From NCBI RefSeq assembly GCF_000931465.1, contig NZ_CP010892.1, positions 6,037,388 to 6,101,387 of the forward strand: a DNA stretch of 64,000 nt. Reading direction: 5' to 3'. The notes beneath the pieces were generated by a model. The model made no database searches. It worked only from the letters and a program-made list of their open reading frames with translations, and was not told the origin of the DNA. This DNA comes from Pseudomonas sp. MRSN 12121. Its GTDB lineage: Bacteria; Pseudomonadota; Gammaproteobacteria; Pseudomonadales; Pseudomonadaceae. Shown piece after piece: positions 35,003 through 44,472 of the stretch. Within the stretch, counting starts at the first letter, position 1. The number at the start of each line of letters is the position of its first letter. The translations under genes and the position numbers were made by a program.

Positions 35003-36160
35003 TCAGTTGAACAAGCCGTAGAAGAATAGACGGATGCTATCCCACATGCGGCGGAAGATACCACCTTCGTCGACCGCGTCCAGAGCGATCAGATCGGCGC
35101 TATGCACCACCTTGTCGTCCAGCTTCACTTCGACCTTGCCGATCACGTCGCCCTTGGCGATAGGCGCGACCAGTTGTGGATTCATGGTCATGCTGGCAGC
35201 CAGTTTCTTCAGCTGGCCCTTGGGCATGGTCATGGTCAGGTCTTCGGCCAGACCGGCCTTGACCTGGGAGGTAGTGCCTTTCCAGACAGGTGCCTGAGCC
35301 AGCTCGGTGCCTTTCTGGTAGAAGGTCTGGGTTTCGAAGAAGCGGAAACCGTAGGTCAGCAGCTTCTGGGTCTCGGCGGCGCGGGCCTGCTCGCTGTTGG
35401 TGCCGAACACCACGGCGATCAGGCGCATGCCGTCACGCACGGCCGAGGACACCATGCAGTAGCCGGCTTCGTCGGTATGGCCGGTCTTCAGGCCGTCAAC
35501 GGTCTTGTCGCGCCACAGCAACAGGTTGCGGTTAGGCTGCTTGATGCCGTTCCAGAAGAACTCTTTCTGCGAGTAGATCGCGTAGTGGGCCGGGTCTTCA
35601 TGAATGATCGCGCGAGCCAGTACCGCCATGTCGTGCGCCGAGGAATAGTGCTCGGGGTTCGGCAGGCCGGTCGGGTTCATGAAGTGGCTGTTGCTCATGC
35701 CCAGGTCGCCGGCGGTCTTGTTCATCATGTCGGCAAAGGCGTCTTCGCTGCCGGCGATGTGCTCGGCCACCGCGACACTGGCGTCGTTACCCGACTGGAT
35801 GATGATGCCGTGCAGCAGATCGCTGACCGTGACCTGCGAACCCACCTTGATGAACATCCGCGAACCGCCGGTACGCCAGGCGTTCTCGCTGACGGTCACC
35901 GGGTCGTTCTCGCCGATCTGGCCGCGACGGATTTCCAGGGTCGCGATATAGGCGGTCATCAGCTTGGTCAGGCTGGCAGGCGGCAGACGCTGGTCACCGT
36001 TGTTCTCCACCAGCACGTTACCGCTGCTGGCATCCATGAGCACATAGGACTTGGCGGCCAGCTGCGGCGGCGACGGCATCACTTCTACCGCCCAGGCGGC
36101 AGGCGTGATGATCAGCGGGACAAGCAGACACAGGCGTTTGGCAAAGGTGGTGATGTTCAT
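35003..36160 (-). CDS. dacC: D-alanyl-D-alanine carboxypeptidase (PBP5/6 type)
   Basis: 385 residues. Signal peptide of about 24 residues (LLVPLIITPAAWA). Penicillin-binding motifs: SxxK in PPASLTKLMTAY, SxN in IIQSGNDASVAVAEHI, KTG in DGLKTGHTDEAGYC. A PBP5_C domain follows (about 290-365), then a C-terminal amphipathic helix (MWDSIRLFFYGLFN) for membrane attachment. It trims pentapeptides in the periplasm. First expressed gene upstream of the lipoate unit; 80 bases separate it from ybeD. The name dacC follows the P. aeruginosa locus; dacA is equally used. Confidence 0.93.
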   Translation of the reverse strand: MNITTFAKRLCLLVPLIITPAAWAVEVMPSPPQLAAKSYVLMDASSGNVLVENNGDQRLPPASLTKLMTAYIATLEIRRGQIGENDPVTVSENAWRTGGSRMFIKVGSQVTVSDLLHGIIIQSGNDASVAVAEHIAGSEDAFADMMNKTAGDLGMSNSHFMNPTGLPNPEHYSSAHDMAVLARAIIHEDPAHYAIYSQKEFFWNGIKQPNRNLLLWRDKTVDGLKTGHTDEAGYCMVSSAVRDGMRLIAVVFGTNSEQARAAETQKLLTYGFRFFETQTFYQKGTELAQAPVWKGTTSQVKAGLAEDLTMTMPKGQLKKLAASMTMNPQLVAPIAKGDVIGKVEVKLDDKVVHSADLIALDAVDEGGIFRRMWDSIRLFFYGLFN

Positions 36161-36344
36161 CCGTCTCTCGAAATTGCTAATGGAAACTTGTCCTCGCGGA
36201 CAAAACTATTCAGACAGCCTTCTAAAGGGCTGTCGCGTGTTCAGTTGTTCACTCACTGACCCTTGCCGGGTTTTTGTTGTACGACGAGCCAACAACCTGG
36301 TCCACCCCCCAATGACCGCAGGCGAACCATGAATCAGTAGCCGC

Positions 36345-37349
36345 CTATTCGGCGGTTACCAGGCTCGGCTGCCCCAGATTGGCCAGCCGGACACTGTTCT
36401 GCACTTGCTGGATTTCACCCGGCGAGCCGATCGGCCCCAGGCGTACCCGGTGCAGGGTCTGTTGATTGCGCACGATCGAACTGATGAACACCGGAGCGCT
36501 CACCATCCCGCTCAGCTTCGAGCGCAGGAGCTCGGCAGCGTCCGGGTTGGCGAAGGCGCCCACCTGCAGATACTGGCCAGAGGCTTGCGCAGAAGCGTTT
36601 TTTTTTGCATCGAGCTGCACCGGCACCACGGCCGCGGCGTGCTGCTGCGGCGGCGGAGTCCATTGCTCGACGGTTCCCGCGGAGGCCGTCATCACAGGCG
36701 CGGCTGCCTTGGGTTCGTTGAGCATCAATGGCGCCGGCCGGCCACGCTGGGCCCACCATTCCTGCGGATCGATGCCTTCGACCTTGACCCGCGCGGTACC
36801 GATCTCGGCATAACCGAGCTTCTTGGCCGCCGCGTAGGACAAGTCGATGATCCGGTCCGAATAGAACGGGCCGCGGTCGTTGACCCGCAGGATCACGCTC
36901 TTGTTGTTGTCCAGGTTGGTCACCCGGACATAACTCGGCAACGGCAGGGTCTTGTGCGCGGCACTCATGCCATACAGGTCGTACACCTCGCCGTTGGCGG
37001 TGTTCTGCCCATGGAACTTGGTGCCGTACCAGGACGCCGTGCCCGAAGCGACATAACGCTTGGATTCGGCCATCGGGAAATAGGTCTTGCCCAGTACCGT
37101 ATAAGGGTTGGCCTTGTACGGACCGGTGTGCAGGGTCGGCGTGGCATCGGGGATGCGCGAGACATCGACATCCCACCAGGGCGCGCCATCCTTGTGGGCG
37201 CGGTTGATGTCCAGGCCGGGCGTGGTGCGTACCACGGCGGGCCCGCTTTTCTGCTTCGGCGCCTGGGTCGACGAACAACTGACCACCAGCAAGGACAATG
37301 CGGCAAGCGCCACCAGCTTCAGGGGTTTGCGGATTGGCGATGCCAGCAT
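36345..37349 (-). CDS. rlpA: Septal ring lytic transglycosylase RlpA
   Basis: 334 residues. Lipobox LLVVSCSST (Cys about residue 25). Double-psi beta-barrel domain (about 100-190): ASWYGTKFHGQNTANGEVYD, ...AAHKTLPLPSYVRVTN, and RVNDRGPFYSDRIIDLS, carrying the His and Asp needed for glycan cleavage in P. aeruginosa RlpA. C-terminal SPOR domain (about 255-330) targets denuded glycans at the septum. The linker contains a nine-A tract on the coding strand (36598-36606). The start overlaps the mltB stop by one base (TAATG). Confidence 0.93.
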   Translation of the reverse strand: MLASPIRKPLKLVALAALSLLVVSCSSTQAPKQKSGPAVVRTTPGLDINRAHKDGAPWWDVDVSRIPDATPTLHTGPYKANPYTVLGKTYFPMAESKRYVASGTASWYGTKFHGQNTANGEVYDLYGMSAAHKTLPLPSYVRVTNLDNNKSVILRVNDRGPFYSDRIIDLSYAAAKKLGYAEIGTARVKVEGIDPQEWWAQRGRPAPLMLNEPKAAAPVMTASAGTVEQWTPPPQQHAAAVVPVQLDAKKNASAQASGQYLQVGAFANPDAAELLRSKLSGMVSAPVFISSIVRNQQTLHRVRLGPIGSPGEIQQVQNSVRLANLGQPSLVTAE

Positions 37350-38362
37350 TACTTGACGCCCCGTGCTTGGACCAGCTGTTCAGAGAGCTGATGTACGGCC
37401 ATGGCGTACATCACGCTGCGGTTATAACGCGTGATTGCGTAGAAATTCTTCAGGCCCATCCAGTATTCGGGGCCATTGTCGCCTTCCAGGCGGAAAGCCG
37501 TGACCGGCATATCATCGCGCAGCGCATCATGACTCGACCAGCCCAGCGCCCGCAACTCCCCGACGGTTTTCGTCGGCTCGATACCGGTGGTCAGGCCCTC
37601 GTCGACACGGTCGCCGCGCACTTCGGCACGGCTGACCACAGGCTGCCCGGCTTCCCAGCCGTGACGCTTGAAGTAGCTGGCGACGCTGCCGATGGCATCG
37701 TCCGGATTGGTCCAGATATTGATGTGGCCATCGCCGTCGAAATCCACGGCATAGGCGCGAAAACTGCTCGGCATGAACTGCGGCAGGCCCATGGCACCGG
37801 CGTAGGAACCTTTCAGCGTCAGCGGATCGACCTGCTCCTCGCGGGCCAGCAGCAGGAACTCGCGCAATTCCTTGCGGAAGAACTCGGCGCGCGGCGGGTA
37901 ATCGAAGCCCAGGGTCGACAGTGCGTCGATCACCCGATAGTTGCCGGTGTTGCGCCCAAAGAACGTCTCGACGCCAATGATCGACACGATCACCTGAGCC
38001 GGCACGCCGTATTCCTGCTCGGCACGGGCCAGGACGGCCTCGTGCTGGCGCCAGAAGTCCACACCGCGGGCGATGCGCGCATCGGTGATGAACATCGGCC
38101 GGTATTCTTTCCACTGCTTGACCCGTTCGGCGGGCCGGGAAATGGCGTCGAGGATCGATTGCTTGCGCTCGGCCTCGCGGAACACCCCCATCAACTGTTC
38201 GCCGGCGAATCCATAGTCACGCGTCATTTCGCCGACGAATTCGGCCACTTGGGGCGAGCCTTCGTATTCGCCGCCGGCCAGCGCTTCCTGCGCCGCGCCA
38301 AGGATGCCTACCAGACCGACCCACGGCGCATACCGAGCGGTCCAGCCACGCATTGCTTGCAT
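37349..38362 (-). CDS. mltB: Lytic murein transglycosylase B
   Basis: 337 residues from MQAMRGW at 38362, preceded by AAGGTGAAG; a longer frame to 38398 lacks an RBS. Cleavable signal (VGLVGILGAAQEALA) without a lipobox, so likely periplasmic soluble, like SltB1 of P. aeruginosa. SLT_2 domain with catalytic Glu in VSIIGVETFFGRNTGNYR and YAGAMGLPQFMPSSFR. No PG-binding domain, unlike the paralogue at 30.5-31.8 kb. Coupled to rlpA downstream; rodA lies 17 bases upstream. Confidence 0.92.
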   Translation of the reverse strand: MQAMRGWTARYAPWVGLVGILGAAQEALAGGEYEGSPQVAEFVGEMTRDYGFAGEQLMGVFREAERKQSILDAISRPAERVKQWKEYRPMFITDARIARGVDFWRQHEAVLARAEQEYGVPAQVIVSIIGVETFFGRNTGNYRVIDALSTLGFDYPPRAEFFRKELREFLLLAREEQVDPLTLKGSYAGAMGLPQFMPSSFRAYAVDFDGDGHINIWTNPDDAIGSVASYFKRHGWEAGQPVVSRAEVRGDRVDEGLTTGIEPTKTVGELRALGWSSHDALRDDMPVTAFRLEGDNGPEYWMGLKNFYAITRYNRSVMYAMAVHQLSEQLVQARGVK

Positions 38363-38379
38363 TGAATTCTTCACCTTAT

Positions 38380-39525
38380 TCAAACCTGTGCGATCCACTT
38401 GCGATGGGTATGGATCGACATCAAAACCCCAAACGCTGACAGCAGCGTCACCAGCGAAGTTCCTCCGTAGCTAATGAACGGCAACGGCACCCCCACGACC
38501 GGCAACAGGCCACTGACCATACCGATGTTGACGAAAACATAAACAAAAAACGTCATGGTCAACGCGCCGGCGAGCAACTTGCCGAACAGCGTCTGCGCCT
38601 GGGCGGTAATCACCAGGCCACGACCGATCAGCAGCAGATAGATCAGCAGCAAGGCGCAAATACCCACCAGGCCGAACTCTTCGCCCATGACCGCGATAAT
38701 AAAGTCGGTGTGGCTCTCGGGCAAAAAGTCCAGGTGCGACTGCGTGCCCAGCAGCCAGCCCTTGCCGAAAACGCCGCCGGAACCGATGGCCGCCTTGGAC
38801 TGGATAATGTTCCAGCCGGTGCCCAGCGGATCGCTTTCCGGGTCGAGGAAGGTCAGGATCCGCTGCTTCTGGTAGTCGTGCATGATGAAGAACCACATGG
38901 CGATCGCCACGGGTACGGCGGCCGCCAGCACGCTGAGGATCCAGCGCCAGCGCAGCCCGCCCATGAACAGCACGAAGGCGCCACCGGCGAGAATCAGCAG
39001 CGAAGTGCCGAGGTCCGGCTGGCGCACGATGAGGATGAACGGAATACCGATCAGCAGCAGGCTGATGCCCACATGCTTGAGTTGCGGCGGCAGGGTGCGC
39101 TTGGCCAGGTACCAGGCGATGGTCGCCGGCATGATGATCTTCATGAATTCCGAAGGCTGGAAGCGGATCACCCCGGGAATGTTGATCCAGCGCGTGGCGC
39201 CCATGGCGTTGTGCCCCATGACGTCCACCACCACCAGCAACACCACGCCGAACACATAGGCCAGCGGCACCCAGCGCGCCATGAACCGCGGTTCGAGCTG
39301 GGCGATGACGATCATCGACACCAGGCCGATGCCGAACGATGTGGCCTGCTTGCCCAGCAGGTCCCAGCTCTTGCCGCTGGCCGAATACAGGACGAACAGG
39401 CTGCCGGCCGCCAGGGTCAGCAACAGGATCAGCAAGGGACCATCGATATGCAGGCGCTGCAACAGCGTCGCACGGCGACGCATCACGTCCTCGCTGGACA
39501 GGATGCGATCGAAATTACTCTTCAC
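38380..39525 (-). CDS. rodA: Peptidoglycan glycosyltransferase RodA (MrdB)
   Basis: 381 residues with a GTG start at 39525 (VKSNFDRILSSEDV), supported by GGAGG nine bases upstream; the longer frame to 39579 lies inside mrdA. SEDS-family glycan polymerase of the elongasome, about ten membrane helices. Motifs: WINIPGVIRFQPSEFMKI, the loop with GTGWNIIQSKAAIGSGG, and the catalytic-region FLPESHTDFI. The start overlaps mrdA by 11 bases, keeping polymerase and transpeptidase expression coupled. Confidence 0.94.
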   Translation of the reverse strand: MKSNFDRILSSEDVMRRRATLLQRLHIDGPLLILLLTLAAGSLFVLYSASGKSWDLLGKQATSFGIGLVSMIVIAQLEPRFMARWVPLAYVFGVVLLVVVDVMGHNAMGATRWINIPGVIRFQPSEFMKIIMPATIAWYLAKRTLPPQLKHVGISLLLIGIPFILIVRQPDLGTSLLILAGGAFVLFMGGLRWRWILSVLAAAVPVAIAMWFFIMHDYQKQRILTFLDPESDPLGTGWNIIQSKAAIGSGGVFGKGWLLGTQSHLDFLPESHTDFIIAVMGEEFGLVGICALLLIYLLLIGRGLVITAQAQTLFGKLLAGALTMTFFVYVFVNIGMVSGLLPVVGVPLPFISYGGTSLVTLLSAFGVLMSIHTHRKWIAQV

Positions 39526-41410
39526 GGGCCGTAGCCTCCGCACTGATTGGGCCGGCAAATTCGGGCTTGAGCTGGCCATTCGGGCCGAGGAGCCAGGCGT
39601 CCATCACCTGGCGCACCACCGGGGCCGCCACGCCGGAACCGGACTCGCCGTTCTCGACCATCACCGAAACCACGATCTTGGGGTTTTCCGCCGGTGCGAA
39701 GCCCACGAACAGGGCGTGGTCGCGGTGGCGTTCCTGGACCTTGGAGCGGTCGTACTTCTCGCCCTGCTTGATCGCGACCACCTGGGCGGTACCACTCTTG
39801 CCGGCGATCCGGTACGGCGAACCGATGGCCGCCTTGCGCGCCGTGCCGCGGGCACCGTGCATCACCTGCTGCATGCCGTGGTTGACCTTGGTCCAGTCCG
39901 ACGGGTCGCGCAGGACGATGTCCGGCATCGGGTTCTCGTCCACCGGCTTTTCGCCTTCGATGGTCTTGGCCAGGTGCGGACGGTTCCATTTGCCCTTGTT
40001 CGCCACCAGCGCCGTGGCCTGGGCCAGCTGCAACGGGGTGGACTGCATGTAGCCCTGGCCGATCCCGAGGATCAGCGTCTCGCCCGGGAACCAGGCCTGG
40101 CGACGGGTGGCGCGTTTCCATTCGCGCGACGGCATCAGCCCCGGCGACTCCTCGAACATGTCCAGCGAGACCTTCTGGCCAATGCCGAACTTGTTCATGT
40201 AGGCCGACAGGCGATCGATTCCCAGCTTGTGGGCCAGGTCATAGAAATAGGTGTCGTTGGACCGCATGATCGCGGTGTCCAGGTCGACATAACCGTCACC
40301 GGTGCGGTTCCAGTTGCGGTATTTGTGATCGTAGTTGGGCAACTGGTAGTAGCCCGGGTCGTAGACCCGCGTGGACGCCGTCACCACCCCGGAATCGAGA
40401 CCGGCGATCGCCACTGCCGGCTTGATGGTCGAGCCTGGCGGGTAGAGGCCGCGCAGCACCCGGTTGAACAGCGGGCGGTCGATGGAGTCGCGCAGTTCGG
40501 CATAGGCCTTGAAGCTGATGCCGGTGACGAACAGGTTCGGGTCGAAGCTCGGCTGGCTGACCATGGCCAGCACTTCACCGGTATTCGGGTCCAGCGCCAC
40601 CACCGCGCCGCGTCGACCGCCCAGCGCCGCCTCCGCGGCCTCCTGGAGCTTGATGTCCAGGCTCAGGACAATGTCCTTGCCAGGAATCGGATCGGTACGC
40701 TTGAGCACCCGCAACACGCGGCCACGGGCGTTGGTCTCGACCTCTTCGTAGCCCACCTGGCCGTGCAGTTCCGGCTCGTAGAAGCGCTCGATGCCGGTCT
40801 TGCCGATATGGTGGGTGCCGCTGTAGTTCACCGGATCCAGGGTCTTCAGTTCTTTCTCGTTGATCCGCCCCATGTACCCCACCGAATGTGCGAAATGCGC
40901 GCCCTGCGGGTAATGACGGACAAGCTGCGCCACCACTTCCACCCCGGGCAGGCGGAACTGGTTGACCGCGATCCGGGCGATCTGCTCTTCGTTGAGCTCG
41001 AACAGGATCGGCACCGGCTCGAACGGCCGACGTCCCTGCTTCATGCGTTTCTCGAACAGCACCCGGTCTTCCGGCGTCAACTCCAGTACTTCGATTATGA
41101 CGTCGAGCACCTGCCGCCAGTCCCCGGATCGCTCGCGGGTCATGCTCAGGCTGAAGCTCGGCCGGTTATCGGCCACCACTACGCCATTGCGGTCGAAGAT
41201 CAGGCCGCGGGTCGGCGGAATGGGCTGGACGTGAACCCGGTTGTTTTCCGAGAGGGTCGAGTGATAGTCGTACTGGATCACCTGCAGGTAATACAGGCGC
41301 GCGATCAGCACCCCGATCAGGCACACCACCGCGATAGCCCCGAACACGACCCGGCCACGCACCAGACGGGCGTCTTTTTCGTGGTCCTTGATACGGATCG
41401 GCTGGGACAT
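39515..41410 (-). CDS. mrdA: Penicillin-binding protein 2 (transpeptidase)
   Basis: 631 residues. One N-terminal membrane segment (about 20-42), pedestal/dimerisation domain (about 60-230), transpeptidase domain (about 265-610). Active-site motifs: S327 in PPGSTIKPAVA, SxN in MRSNDTYFYDLA, KSG in AGKSGTAQV. Cross-links lateral-wall peptidoglycan with RodA in the rod complex. 16 bases downstream of rlmH. The Ala/Arg/Glu-rich end TAREE carries the rodA start. Confidence 0.96.
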   Translation of the reverse strand: MSQPIRIKDHEKDARLVRGRVVFGAIAVVCLIGVLIARLYYLQVIQYDYHSTLSENNRVHVQPIPPTRGLIFDRNGVVVADNRPSFSLSMTRERSGDWRQVLDVIIEVLELTPEDRVLFEKRMKQGRRPFEPVPILFELNEEQIARIAVNQFRLPGVEVVAQLVRHYPQGAHFAHSVGYMGRINEKELKTLDPVNYSGTHHIGKTGIERFYEPELHGQVGYEEVETNARGRVLRVLKRTDPIPGKDIVLSLDIKLQEAAEAALGGRRGAVVALDPNTGEVLAMVSQPSFDPNLFVTGISFKAYAELRDSIDRPLFNRVLRGLYPPGSTIKPAVAIAGLDSGVVTASTRVYDPGYYQLPNYDHKYRNWNRTGDGYVDLDTAIMRSNDTYFYDLAHKLGIDRLSAYMNKFGIGQKVSLDMFEESPGLMPSREWKRATRRQAWFPGETLILGIGQGYMQSTPLQLAQATALVANKGKWNRPHLAKTIEGEKPVDENPMPDIVLRDPSDWTKVNHGMQQVMHGARGTARKAAIGSPYRIAGKSGTAQVVAIKQGEKYDRSKVQERHRDHALFVGFAPAENPKIVVSVMVENGESGSGVAAPVVRQVMDAWLLGPNGQLKPEFAGPISAEATAREE

Positions 41411-41426
41411 TTAGTAGAGGCGCGGA

Positions 41427-41894
41427 CTATTTGTGATAGGGGTGCCCGGACAGGACTGTCCAGGCGCGGTACAGCTGTTCGCCGATAAGGATCCGCACCA
41501 GCGGGTGCGGCAAGGTCAGCGGCGACAACGACCAGCGCTGATCGGCGCGCGCGCAGACTTCCGGCGCCAGCCCCTCGGGGCCGCCGACCATGAAGTTCAC
41601 GGTACGCGAGTCCAGGCGCCAGCGATCCAGCTCCACCGCCAGTTGCTCGGTGCTCCAGGGCTTGCCGTGCACCTCGAGGGTGACGATCCGTTCGTTCTGA
41701 CCGACCTTGGCCAGCATGGCCTCGCCTTCCTGACGGATGAAACGGGCCACATCGGCGTTCTTGCCACGGGTATTGAGCGGTATTTCCACCAGTTCCAGCG
41801 CCAGCTCGGATGGCAGACGCTTGGCATATTCGTGCCAACCCTCTTCCACCCATTTGGGCATGCGTGAACCGACAGCGATCAGACGCAGGCGCAC
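41427..41894 (-). CDS. rlmH: 23S rRNA pseudouridine-1915 N3-methyltransferase
   Basis: 155 residues, exactly the family length. SPOUT methyltransferase modifying helix 69 of 23S rRNA in assembled 70S. The SAM-binding knot is visible as NFMVGGPEGLAPEV and LSPLTLPHPLVRILIGEQLYRAW. Ten bases downstream of rsfS, an almost universal pair in proteobacteria. Confidence 0.97.
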   Translation of the reverse strand: MRLRLIAVGSRMPKWVEEGWHEYAKRLPSELALELVEIPLNTRGKNADVARFIRQEGEAMLAKVGQNERIVTLEVHGKPWSTEQLAVELDRWRLDSRTVNFMVGGPEGLAPEVCARADQRWSLSPLTLPHPLVRILIGEQLYRAWTVLSGHPYHK

Positions 41895-41903
41895 AGCCGT
41901 CCC

Positions 41904-42326
41904 TTATTGCTGGTCTTTGTTGAGCTTGGTGAAGTGCTCATGGGTGTGTTCCGGGCTGTGGTGCTTGCCATCGGCCGCACGGCTCTGCTCGGCACCCTGC
42001 CACAGGCGTTCCAGGTCGTAGAACTGGCGCGCGGAGGCGGTCATCATGTGCACGATCACGTCGTCCAGGTCCAGCAGAACCCAGTCGCTGTCGCCCTTGC
42101 CTTCCTCACCCAGCGGGCGCACGCCCTGGGCCTTGACCATTTCGCGGACCTTTTCCAGCATCGCGCCGATCTGGCGGTTGGAGGTACCGGTGGCGATGAT
42201 CATGTAGTCGGTGATGCTCTGCTTGTCACGCACGTCGATCACCAGGACGTCCTGGGCCTTGACGTCTTCCAGCGCGGCGACTGCCACCTTGACCAGATCT
42301 TCGCCTTTCATTACTTGGTTAGTCAT
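41904..42326 (-). CDS. rsfS: Ribosomal silencing factor RsfS
   Basis: 140 residues. Binds L14 of the 50S subunit and blocks subunit joining in nutrient limitation. Core motifs: DVLVIDVRDKQSITDYMIIATGTSNRQ and GDSDWVLLDLDDVIVHMM. The final 25 residues are His-rich (DGKHHSPEHTHEHF), a tail beyond the core that could bind metal (inference). Lies between nadD and rlmH. Confidence 0.95.
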   Translation of the reverse strand: MTNQVMKGEDLVKVAVAALEDVKAQDVLVIDVRDKQSITDYMIIATGTSNRQIGAMLEKVREMVKAQGVRPLGEEGKGDSDWVLLDLDDVIVHMMTASARQFYDLERLWQGAEQSRAADGKHHSPEHTHEHFTKLNKDQQ

Positions 42327-42386
42327 ATAAAACTCGTTCAGCTCGTATGTGTGGAGCGTTGCGCGGCATCTGCCGGCAGCGTTCCT

Positions 42387-43031
42387 TCAGTTCGGCCCAC
42401 GGTAAAGACCGTGGGCATCGATGTAGGCCAGGACCGCGTCAGGCACCAGGAAACGTACCGACTTACCGCTGGCCAGCAGTTGACGGATCTGGGTGGCGGA
42501 CACCGCGAGCGGTGTCTGCCAGACGAATGCAATGTGTCCACCCGGCCCTTGCAGGGCCAGGGGATCGCTCACCGAGCGCGCCGCCAGCAGGTTGCGCAAC
42601 GCATCCGGCGGCTCGCTGTCGGCATCCGGGCGCTGCAACACCAGGATGTGGCAATGCTGGAGCAACTCTTCCCAGCGATGCCAGGTGGGCAGGCCGCAAA
42701 AAGCGTCCCAGCCCAGCAACAGGAACAACTGGTCATCCGCGGCCATTTCGGCGCGCATCTGTTCCAGGGTGTCTATGGTGTAGGACGGCTTGTCCCGCTT
42801 CAGCTCGCGGTCGTCCACCACCAGGGGCGCAACGCCCGCCACCGCGCACTCGACCATCGCCAGACGGTCCAGGGCCGACACCAGCGGCGTATCGCGATGA
42901 GGCGGCCGCGCGCTGGGGGTCAGGCGCAGCTCATCGAGCCCCAGCGAATCGGCCACCTCCAGCGCGCTGCGAAGATGACCGATATGCACAGGATCGAAGG
43001 TACCGCCCAGCAGACCGATACGTTTGCTCAT
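42387..43031 (-). CDS. nadD: Nicotinate-nucleotide adenylyltransferase
   Basis: 214 residues from MSKRIGLLGGTFDPVHIGHL, whose GGTFDPVHxGH motif is the nucleotidyltransferase T/HxGH signature. Forms deamido-NAD from nicotinate mononucleotide. The second motif SATQIRQLL (ISSTxIR type) is near residue 175. Its ATG overlaps the proA stop by one base (TGATG), so it is translationally coupled to proA. Confidence 0.96.
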   Translation of the reverse strand: MSKRIGLLGGTFDPVHIGHLRSALEVADSLGLDELRLTPSARPPHRDTPLVSALDRLAMVECAVAGVAPLVVDDRELKRDKPSYTIDTLEQMRAEMAADDQLFLLLGWDAFCGLPTWHRWEELLQHCHILVLQRPDADSEPPDALRNLLAARSVSDPLALQGPGGHIAFVWQTPLAVSATQIRQLLASGKSVRFLVPDAVLAYIDAHGLYRGPN

Positions 43032-44296
43032 CAAGTGCGCACATGGCCGTCGCCGAAGACGACATATTTCTCGCTGGTCAGCCCTTCCAGGCCGACCGGG
43101 CCACGGGCGTGCAGCTTGTCGGTGGAAATCCCGATCTCCGCGCCCAGGCCATATTCGAAACCATCGGCGAACCGGGTCGAGGCGTTGACCATCACCGAGC
43201 TCGAATCCACCTCGTTGAGGAAGCGGCGCGCGTCGCTGAAGTTCTCGGTGACGATGGCATCGGTGTGCTGCGAACCGTAGGTGTTGATGTGCTCGATGGC
43301 CGCATCCAGGCTGTCGACCACCAGGATCGACAGGATCGGCGCGGTGTATTCGGTGCGCCAGTCTTCTTCGGTGGCCTCGATCACATCGGCACCCAGCAGG
43401 GCGCGGGTACGCGGGCAACCGCGCAGTTCGACCTTCTTGTCGCGATAGATCGCGGCCAGCGGCGGCAATACGCGCTCGGCGATACCGGCGTGGACCAGCA
43501 GGGTCTCCATGGTATTGCAGGGTGCGTAGCGCTGGGTCTTGGCGTTGTCGGCGATGCGAATGGCCTTGTCCAGGTCGGCCGCCACATCGATGAATACATG
43601 GCAGACGCCGTCCAGATGCTTGATCACCGGCACCTTGGCATCGCGGCTGACCCGCTCGATCAGGCTCTTGCCACCACGCGGCACGATCACGTCGACGAAC
43701 TCGGGCATGGTGATCAGGGCGCCGACAGCGGCGCGATCGGTGGTTTCCACCACCTGCACCACCTGCGCCGGCAGGCCGGCCACCGCCAGCCCCTGCTGGA
43801 TGCAGGTGGCAATGGCGCGGTTGGAGTTGATCGCCTCGGAACCGCCACGCAGGATGGTGGCGTTGCCGGACTTCAGGCACAGGCTGGCGGCGTCGATGGT
43901 CACGTTGGGCCGCGATTCATAGATGATGCCGATCACGCCCAGGGGCACACGCATCTTGCCCACCTGGATACCCGAAGGCAGATAGCGCATATCGCGGATT
44001 TCACCGATGGGGTCAGGCAGCTTGGCCACCTGACGCAAGCCTTCGATCATCTCGTCGATGCGCACCGGGGTCAGCGCCAGACGGTCGAGCAATGCCGGTT
44101 CCAGACCATTGGCCCGGCCGTTGGCCAGGTCCTGCTCATTGGCGGCGCTCAGCTCGGGGCGAGCAGCGTCCAATGCATCGGCAGCCGCCAGCAATGCGCG
44201 GTTTTTCTGCGCAGTGGTGGCTCGGGCGATCACCCGCGAAGCTTCGCGGGCGGCGCGACCCAAACGGGTCATGTAGTCAAGAACGGACTCAGTCAT
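43031..44296 (-). CDS. proA: Gamma-glutamyl phosphate reductase
   Basis: 421 residues from MTESVLDYM. NADPH-dependent reduction of glutamyl 5-phosphate in proline synthesis; aldehyde dehydrogenase fold. Catalytic C260 in APCNTMETLLVH; GVIGIIYESRPNVT and NATILRGGSEA line the NADP and substrate sites. proB is not adjacent (it is near obgE in pseudomonads). First gene of the long minus-strand run; divergent from the glycosylase gene. Confidence 0.96.
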   Translation of the reverse strand: MTESVLDYMTRLGRAAREASRVIARATTAQKNRALLAAADALDAARPELSAANEQDLANGRANGLEPALLDRLALTPVRIDEMIEGLRQVAKLPDPIGEIRDMRYLPSGIQVGKMRVPLGVIGIIYESRPNVTIDAASLCLKSGNATILRGGSEAINSNRAIATCIQQGLAVAGLPAQVVQVVETTDRAAVGALITMPEFVDVIVPRGGKSLIERVSRDAKVPVIKHLDGVCHVFIDVAADLDKAIRIADNAKTQRYAPCNTMETLLVHAGIAERVLPPLAAIYRDKKVELRGCPRTRALLGADVIEATEEDWRTEYTAPILSILVVDSLDAAIEHINTYGSQHTDAIVTENFSDARRFLNEVDSSSVMVNASTRFADGFEYGLGAEIGISTDKLHARGPVGLEGLTSEKYVVFGDGHVRT

Positions 44297-44472
44297 GGTC
44301 TGCTGTGGTCTTGGCAAAGAGGAAAGCGGCTGATTATAGCTGTCGCGCCGGTCCACGGACAGCGGTCACGGGCGGATGGTCGAAATGGATGGCAAATACG
44401 CCTCGTTCAGCCTGAATTAAGCCTGGAATTGATATCATTCCGCTCCAATTCCCGTCATCGCTCTTGGCCATC

